64,000 nt of DNA from Staphylotrichum longicolle. Taxonomy: Eukaryota; Ascomycota; Sordariomycetes; Sordariales; Chaetomiaceae. The DNA is taken from the NCBI GenBank assembly GCA_019096155.1, contig JAHCVI010000005.1, positions 2,180,468-2,244,467 of the forward strand, read 5' to 3'. The notes under the pieces are model-generated. The model was given only the letters and a program-made list of their open reading frames with translations. It was not told the origin of the DNA and searched no databases. Position numbers and translations under genes: made by a program. Below, in pieces: positions 57,885 through 64,000 of the stretch (positions are counted from its first letter, which is position 1; each line of letters begins with the position of its first letter).

Positions 57885-58445
57885 GGGTGCAAGTATTGAC
57901 ATGCGCCGCTGGTGTGAAGATGTGCTGTGGCTATCACCGGCGGTCCTTGGCTCAGCCATGCTGTCTCGAACGCCCCCCGGCACGAACTTGGCAATGTCAT
58001 CCTCCAAACCATCGGATAGCGTCTCTGCCAGGCCGAGAGTCTCTCCCCGCAAGAGCTCAACCTCGTAGGCTAGCCGGCCACCACTCCTGAGAATGTCGTT
58101 GGTGAGCTCGGTCAGGGTGTTGGTGAGCCTCGTAGTGTGGGCATTCAGCTGTGACAGCACAGTCTGAGTTTGAATTGAGAGCTCTGCGAGTGGCACCGCT
58201 CCCTGACTCGTCCCTTGGGTTCCTGATGTCCGAAACGACGGCTGTAGTGGCGGGAGGGCAGAGTTGAGGTATGCAGCGGCGTCGAATGATGGGCTCAAGA
58301 AGTCCTGGAGGAAGGGGTCGGTCACATGTTGGGACTGGGGCTGGACAGCCCGCTTTGACTGTTGCCTCGCATGGATGGCAATGCTCCGGGTCCCTGATGC
58401 CGCGCTGCTCTGTCTCCGACGGGCTGGTTTCGAATCCCAAGCCAT
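57240..58445 (-). CDS. COG-complex-like Golgi tether subunit (Cog5/Cog7 type)
   Basis: This is a single exon, 401 residues, from the ATG at 58445 (MAWDSKPARRRQSSAAS). DPFLQDFLSPSFDAAAYLNS is close to the N-terminal motif of COG lobe-B subunits, followed by a predicted coiled coil LSQLNAHTTRLTNTLTELTN and LAYEVELLRGETLGLAETL. An Ala run of thirteen encoded by a GCA-type repeat precedes a second helical region, RSRLDSVIKTFGDAMEFVFP, and QVLQSLKEEISRLLNN with heptad spacing. COG tethers retrograde vesicles to the Golgi. The short length fits a fungal Cog7-like subunit better than full Cog5, but I am not certain of the subunit. The open frame runs upstream to 58610, but the leader there is not protein-like. 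No defects are seen. Confidence 0.7.
57843..57889 (+). repeat. CTG trinucleotide repeat in the COG-like gene
   Basis: About eleven GCT units encode, on the minus strand, the Ala run of the protein. It is the third coding CTG/CAG tract in the window, after Vps24 and mrp5. Confidence 0.85.
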
Positions 58446-59804
58446 TGCGGCGATGCGGTCCCTTGACGTTCTCTTCTTCTCTGTGCCTCTTGGGCTCTTC
58501 CCCCAGTTTGTGTTGCTTGTCTTGGTTGTTTTATTTCGATTGAAGTTATTGACGCTTATGTATCCGGATAATGAGATTGAATACTCAATGACAAAAGGAA
58601 ACGGCGTCAAAGGCGGGCTGTTGAGCGTGAATGAGTGAGGCTGGTTCGCACATCAGTCATGATCCTTGCTCAGTGAACGAGATGCTCCAGCTGTCGGCTG
58701 CAGTCTGTCTCTGGTCGCATTGGCAACAGGGGTCCACACTCTTGACCCATGTGCAACAGGCCGTCAACAGGTGACAATATGAGTGGGGCCTTGGATCCTG
58801 CTTCAGACTCCACAGAGCATTGAACTGCAACTGTCTTCTCGCCTGCCCAGTTGCTTTGAGAGAAGAGACCCCAGCCAAAACAAACCATGTTTGGTCAGAG
58901 CCGGATCATCTTGAGCTCTGTGGTGAAAACCTGCTTGTATGGCAGCGTCCGAAGAACTGGAGCGGTACGGACTGCGTGACAGTTCTGGTTACAGAACTAC
59001 AGACATGAGAGGAAGCTCGAGATGACTGCGCGTGATGATGCATCTTGTCCGTAAATCGGTAAGTATGCCGGTACCCGTCGGGCTTTATTGCCCAGAGCCG
59101 CAGTGATAAAGAGAGACATAATTGGTCTTTCTACCAAGCTGGAAACGTTTATTTGCCCAATTCTTGGGCTAAGCTGCTGTTGGTGGTGCCCGGTTGGCGA
59201 GAGCCCTGTCGAGTTCTCAGCCCCGCTGTTGCTGCCTGCCGTTCTCCCCTCGTGAAGGTGCAGGTGTGTGCTGGCTGTATTTTGAGCTTGGTGACTCAAA
59301 GCGAAACCTCCCGCACACAATCTACCTTTAACTTGGTGCCTTCCGGGCCTCGACTTAGCCTCAACACGCACGCAGTTCATTGCGTAAGCCCTACGACGTA
59401 GAAGCACCACCTTCCGTTCTTGTTGGTCGTTGACATCGCGTTGACATCGTCATTCAAACATCCAACCTGCATTCAACCCATCCCACCGGTTTCCCTTCCC
59501 ATCATCGAGGAAGCCATGACATTTGTTTAGGCCGATGGCGCGCAATACGAAGGATCTGATGATCTCGGCAGCCTTTCGTCAAACAGCCAGTCAAAACCAG
59601 CCGCCCGTTCTTGCCTTGAACGGCCAGGCTACAAGACCCCCAGTGTGCTTTGCGGCCGACTTTCAACGAAAGTTGACCGACCTCTAGAAACCAACCTACA
59701 GCAACCTGTCTTTCCCGTCCGACGACGACACCGGGAACACTGCAACGACGTCTCCCCCTCATTTCGTCTAGGAATTACAGCATCCATGCCACAGCGTCGC
59801 AGCC
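58446..59804. other. divergent spacer
   Basis: It holds the promoters of the COG-like gene (minus) and the PARP fusion gene (plus). The ATG at 59805 has a strong GCAGCC context. No other gene is seen. Confidence 0.45.
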
Positions 59805-62800
59805 ATGACCTTCAAGAAGTTTAGGGCCGATGTCTCCACGGCCGCCCAGAAAGCGGCTGCTGGTGGCATCCCTGGCGTCCTCTCCGTTAAAAATGGCGAT
59901 TCTGATGGCGAGGTCGTCATCACATATCACCACGAATGCCTCCCAGCAGACGTTCGCATCCAGGCGCTGGGCCAAGATCTCAGCGAGTATCCCGACGGAA
60001 ACATGTTCATGGTCTGGACCGACGACGCCGACCCGCCGACGCCCGTTGTGGATGCAGTCAAGGCCGCCCAGGACTACCTTCTAGGCATGTCGGTCTACGA
60101 GATGGTAATGGAACTGGCAAGCCGCCTGGAGAAGGAGATCCGCCGGATTGTTGAAGGCGCGGACGAGAGCCCCACCGAAGCAGACGAGCTCAGCGAAACT
60201 GACGACTACGATGCCGCCTACGATGCCGACTACCCCTCGGACGGAGATGAATTCGGCCTACCGTCATCAACTCCACGTCACACATTCACCGGTCTGCCAA
60301 CCACACTCTGTCCAGAATCCTTGCTTCAACGGATCAGACGAGACCTCCGCAAGGTGAGACACGCAGGCTACAAAGTCGGTCTCCTCGATTCCTTTGGCAA
60401 AACTTCAGCCACGGGAACCGTCTCTATTTCCATCCGTATCGACAAGCTGGCCCTGTCGGACGGGGCCATGGAGGCATGGGACGTGAAGCCCATCGAGTAT
60501 GTCGTCCTGTTGCTCCGATTTGAGAAGCAATACGATCCGTTGGAACGAATCGCCAACCAGGCCGCCTCCCAGACCGAAGTCAGATTTCGAATTGGGAAAT
60601 GCAACAAATACAAGCCGCTGCTCAGCCAAGCCCTCCACGCATTCGCAGAGCCTCATTGCCCTGCGACCCAAGAGATGGACTCCGACCAGAAAGCAGGGGA
60701 CGACGCCGGCAATTTTGCAAAGTTTGAGAAGCTATTCATCTCCAATTCGTTGGACCAGTTCCTGGGCGACAGCTTCGTATCTTTGCTCAAAATTCGCGAG
60801 GCCCAAGGCCTGGACTGGGAGGAGGCCAACGATTTTCTGCGGAAAAGGATTGGCCTCTTGGGCGACAACGACCAACTCTGTGACGCTTCGTTGCCTGAAA
60901 CGACCTCCGGCTCGGGCCCACCATTGTCAAGCTCGGGCAAACGCTCAAAGCAGCATTCTGTCATTGCCGGGGACCATCTGCTAGACAGGGACACGGCAAC
61001 CGAGCGCAGTCTTCCCCTCATCGCGATGCAGTTCGCGATGCGACACTTTGTCAAGTGTACCGAGTACTGCTTGCGGTGTCATCGGCGGCTCGAAAAGGGG
61101 TTTGAGGCGCTGCGTCCCTACGTCTGCTCCGACTCGCTGTGTCTGTTTCAATACATGGCGATGGGTTTTGGCCCCTCCATCGAGCATGAAATCCGTACCG
61201 AGCCGTATGTTGTCGACCTGCTCGTCAGCCTCTGCTATGCGGCGGTTCAGCTGGACGCGAGACAAAGCGCATATCATACGGCCGCATCACCAGGGTCGAC
61301 AGACCGAAAGCTGGCGATACGCTCTCTCCCAGACGGCCTTCGAATTCGAGTTCCAGACCTATCCAACACAACAGCAGATGCATTGAAGGCAAAGGTGGCT
61401 GCTGAGAACACTCGTCTTATCTTTGAGGAAGAAGACACCAAAACCTTTGGCGAGCGTCTAGCGCCCGGCAAATGGCTTGCATTCCGCAAGCCTGGCCAAA
61501 GCCTCGCTCACCACGCCCGCATACAATTAGTTAACAGCGCCTCCAAAACGGTGCTCATTGAAACGATGGGTGTATCCTCTGCCTACTGGGGCGCGACGCA
61601 CTATGCTCGTGGTCCCGACCCTGACGGCTTGGTTTACCAGGCTTCGATGTCAAAGGAGGGCGACCAACAGAAGGCGGACCCCGACGTCGCCGACGTCTTC
61701 CTCTACGACGTCGACTTTGACTCCCTCGATGAGATCAGCAAGGGTTATGCCATGCGTCATGTCCTGGATACTCTTCCCTCCATTCTCGAGATTGAAAAGT
61801 GGCTGAGGAGCCACCCACATGGCACTCTCCGCTCCATGCCCCGCGTTTCTCCGGCGGCCGCGTCGCTCTCTCAGTGGATTGTCTCCTCAAACCGGTCCTG
61901 CATCTTTCAGGTGGACCGATCACGGGCTGTCGCTGCGCGACGGCCGGCTGTTGGAACCACATCCCCATCACCAGAACCTTGGGAGGTTTCTGGTGCAGCT
62001 GGGAAAGGCAGGGACCGAGAGCGGGAGCGCATTCTAGGGATGGACGGATGGATTCAGTTTCGCTTTGCCCAGGGTTCTCCGGACAAGGAATTGCGCTTCA
62101 ACCAGGCGCTCAAGAATGCTGCTGCCGACGATCCAGGCATCCGGCTGCATCCGACCATTTTTGCCTGGCACGGAAGCAACTTATCCTGCTGGCACAGCAT
62201 TGTGCGGACTGGTTTGGACTTCAACGAAATCAGGTCCGGCCGCTCGTATGGACATGGCGTCTATCTGAGTGCCCATCACAGCACGAGCATAGGCTATGCA
62301 GGTGGAGGTCAAACGTGGCCAAATTCGGATCTCAACTTCACTACCTGCCTGAGCCTGTGTGAGATCATCAACGCCCCAAATCAATTTGTGTCCACTGCAC
62401 CGCACTATGTGGTCGACAAGCCAGATTGGATCCAGTGCCGCTATCTCTTTGTACAGACAGCTGCCGGAAGAGTGCAACAGCAGCAGGTACGCAGTGGCCA
62501 AGCGAACACGACAGCAACCCACGGGAACAGCAACGAGCTCTTCTATCCGCAAGCGCCAGGACGTGAGGTCTATGGGCACACCGGCCAGCCTCTCCAGATA
62601 CCCCTCTCCGCCATTCCACTGCGAACCATGGGCTCCCCCTGTGTGACGCCGAGTTCTGTGAAGCGAGCGGCGGAATCAGAAGACGACAGCAATGACGAGG
62701 ACGATGAGGATGAGGCCATTTTGTTTTCGGACGGCGAGATTGCAAGCCAGGCCCCGCCACACAAGAAATCGTCATCGCGTGCGTCTAGCGCCGACACCGT

Positions 62801-63588
62801 GACCGGTCGACACAAGTACGTGCCGTCTTGTTCCCCTCTCTCTTCGACACCAGCTGCAAGCCAAACATTGGGCTGGTTGCGACGGACTCCGAACACAAAC
62901 AGAAACTAACATGTCTCAGTAGCAACGCCGGCGACCCTCCCACACCCGCCAGCATCAACGGCGGCGCATTCACCGACTTTGTTCCGGGCTCTCTCGACCT
63001 GTCGACGCTGCCGCGCCTCGAACCGCCCTCCTTCGCAACCGACGCGCCACCAGATCCCTCGGCCGCGAGCTGAAACGCCTCCAGCACCTCCAGGCCAGTA
63101 CCCGCTCCACGAACTCGGCTGGTACATGGACTTTGAGGCCGTCACCAACCTCTTTCAGTGGATCGTGCAGCTGCACAGCTTTGACCAGTCGCTCCCTCGC
63201 GCAGGACATGAAGGCCGAGGGGGTCACTTCGATCGTCCTCGAGCTGCGCTTCGGGCCGGACTACCCCTTTTCTCCGCCCTTTGTGCGCGTCGTCCGCCCG
63301 CGGTTCTTGCCGTTCCTGCAGGGCGGGGGCGGGCATGTGACCGCGGGCGGCGCCATGTGCATGGAGCTGTTGACGAGTTCCGGGTGGAGCCCGGCGAACA
63401 GCATGGAGAGTGTGTTCTTGCAGGTGAGGGTTGCGCTGTGCAGCCTGGAGCCGAAGCCAGCAAGGCTGGCCCCAGGGGTCAAGGGGGATTATGGGGTGGG
63501 CGAGGCTGTGGAGGCGTTTTTGAGGGCGGCGAGGGGACATGGGTGGACGGTGCCCACAGATTTGCAGGTTACTGCTAATGGGCGGTGA
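59805..63588 (+). CDS. PARP-type ADP-ribosyltransferase fused to a UBE2Q-like E2 domain, frame broken in the E2 part
   Basis: Exons are 59805-62815 and 62920-63588. Residues about 20-115 look like an RWD domain (YPDGNMFMVW, YEMVMELASRLEKEI). A Cys-rich segment, CTEYCLRCHRRL through RPYVCSDSLCLF, matches the PARP6/8 type. The catalytic domain has FAWHGSNLSCWHSIV with His789, GHGVYLSAHHSTSIGYAG with Tyr820, and QCRYLFVQT with Tyr880 in the third position, an H-Y-Y triad as in mono-ADP-ribosyltransferases. An acidic linker and a basic KKSSSR patch follow. Exon 2 encodes a UBE2Q-like E2: DMKAEGVTSIVLELRFG, PFSPPFVRVVRPRF and GGAMCMELLTSSGWSP with the presumed active Cys. Three 1-2 nt frame breaks (about 63045-63070, 63093-63106, 63200-63205) interrupt exon 2 between recognisable E2 segments. 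Confidence 0.85.
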
Positions 63589-64000
63589 GTGGGCACAGAT
63601 GGATGATATTCGAAGGAAGGGGGACGGTTGAGGAGGAGGAACATGGGCAGGCGTACTGGGGTCTTTCTTTGCATTTACTGGGAAGAGATGGCGCATTAAG
63701 CGGTGGGGGATGGGCATACATGGAATGGACCGGCATCACGACTTAATGAAGCAACGAACAGGAGCATGATAGGGGCTGGACCTGGTGGCTGGCGCATGTA
63801 ATATGGCTTTGAATGGTGCTTGGGCAGCGAAGAAAGATAATAGGCAGCGATTGCTTCCAGTTGACGTTCTTTCCTGGGCTGCTGCTCTAAGTGTGTTTCC
63901 CTAGGCCTTGCAAACTCTGCTCGAAGCAGGCGGGTGGGATGGCCGCTGGCAGTTTGGGAGCGGACTCGGAGAAATGGTGCCTGCGTCTCGACCGCCATGC
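63589..64000. other. 3' flank of the PARP fusion gene to window end
   Basis: No gene is recognised. The minus frame at 63696-63998 looks non-coding; a gene entering from outside the window cannot be excluded. Confidence 0.4.

Noticed and set aside
58415..58440. tRNA-like GGTTTCGAATCCC word
   Set aside because: It has one base too many for a B box, no A box lies at the right distance, and it falls inside the COG-like coding frame.
1..64000. Transposons, RIP-mutated repeats, CRISPR arrays or viral insertions
   Set aside because: No transposase, reverse transcriptase or terminal repeats were found, no TA-rich RIP islands are visible, and CRISPR is not expected in a fungal nuclear genome.

Overview
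The window looks like nuclear DNA of a filamentous ascomycete, most likely a Sordariomycete (Sordariales, possibly Chaetomiaceae). Genes are split by mostly 50-100 nt introns with GTRNGT donors and CTRAC-type branch sites, and there is no operon structure. The protein set fits this: an NRC-2-type AGC kinase, a PARP-E2 fusion of the kind known from Pezizomycotina, an AA9 polysaccharide monooxygenase and a GH43 glycosidase. Genus and family are inferred, not proven. No rRNA, tRNA, CRISPR array, transposon or viral sequence was recognised.

Layout. 0-11 kb is gene-poor: a doubtful split gene at the left edge, one small Ser-rich coiled-coil protein (3.9-4.4 kb) and a 6.6 kb stretch without a recognisable gene. 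11-16.5 kb holds a small secreted six-cysteine protein, Vps24 (ESCRT-III) and the Hsp90 co-chaperone p23. 18-26.2 kb is an accessory block: a divergent GH43/AA9 pair for plant cell-wall breakdown, an unknown gene and an F-box-like protein. 26.6-31.3 kb is housekeeping: the mRNA export adaptor Yra1/Mlo3, the oligosaccharyltransferase subunit Ost4 and the ribosome-associated CCCH protein Tma46. 31.7-42.1 kb has an SDR-like protein, an AT-hook/C2H2 protein, the NRC-2-like kinase and a CorA-like two-TM protein. 42.6-50.6 kb has DASH subunit Dad3, mitochondrial ribosomal protein uS5m, a 68-residue membrane protein, an unknown three-exon gene and an Aps1-type Nudix hydrolase. 54-63.6 kb has arginyltransferase Ate1, a COG-like Golgi tether subunit and a large RWD-PARP-UBE2Q-like protein.

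Two themes stand out. First, the Yra1/Mlo3 gene has an 860-nt intron in phase 0 at the same codon of the RRM as the large autoregulatory intron of S. cerevisiae YRA1 (yeast position recalled, not looked up); the other introns measured here are about 50-220 nt. Second, at least seven genes (GH43, AA9, the 23.2 kb gene, F-box, CorA-like, the 46.8-48.8 kb gene, the E2 tail of the PARP fusion) and perhaps the SDR carry one or more 1-2 nt frame breaks but no in-frame stop substitutions. Every compact housekeeping gene reads cleanly. This may be consensus error, real decay of accessory genes, or both; raw reads would decide. The genes are otherwise independent; the only pair with an obvious functional link is GH43/AA9.
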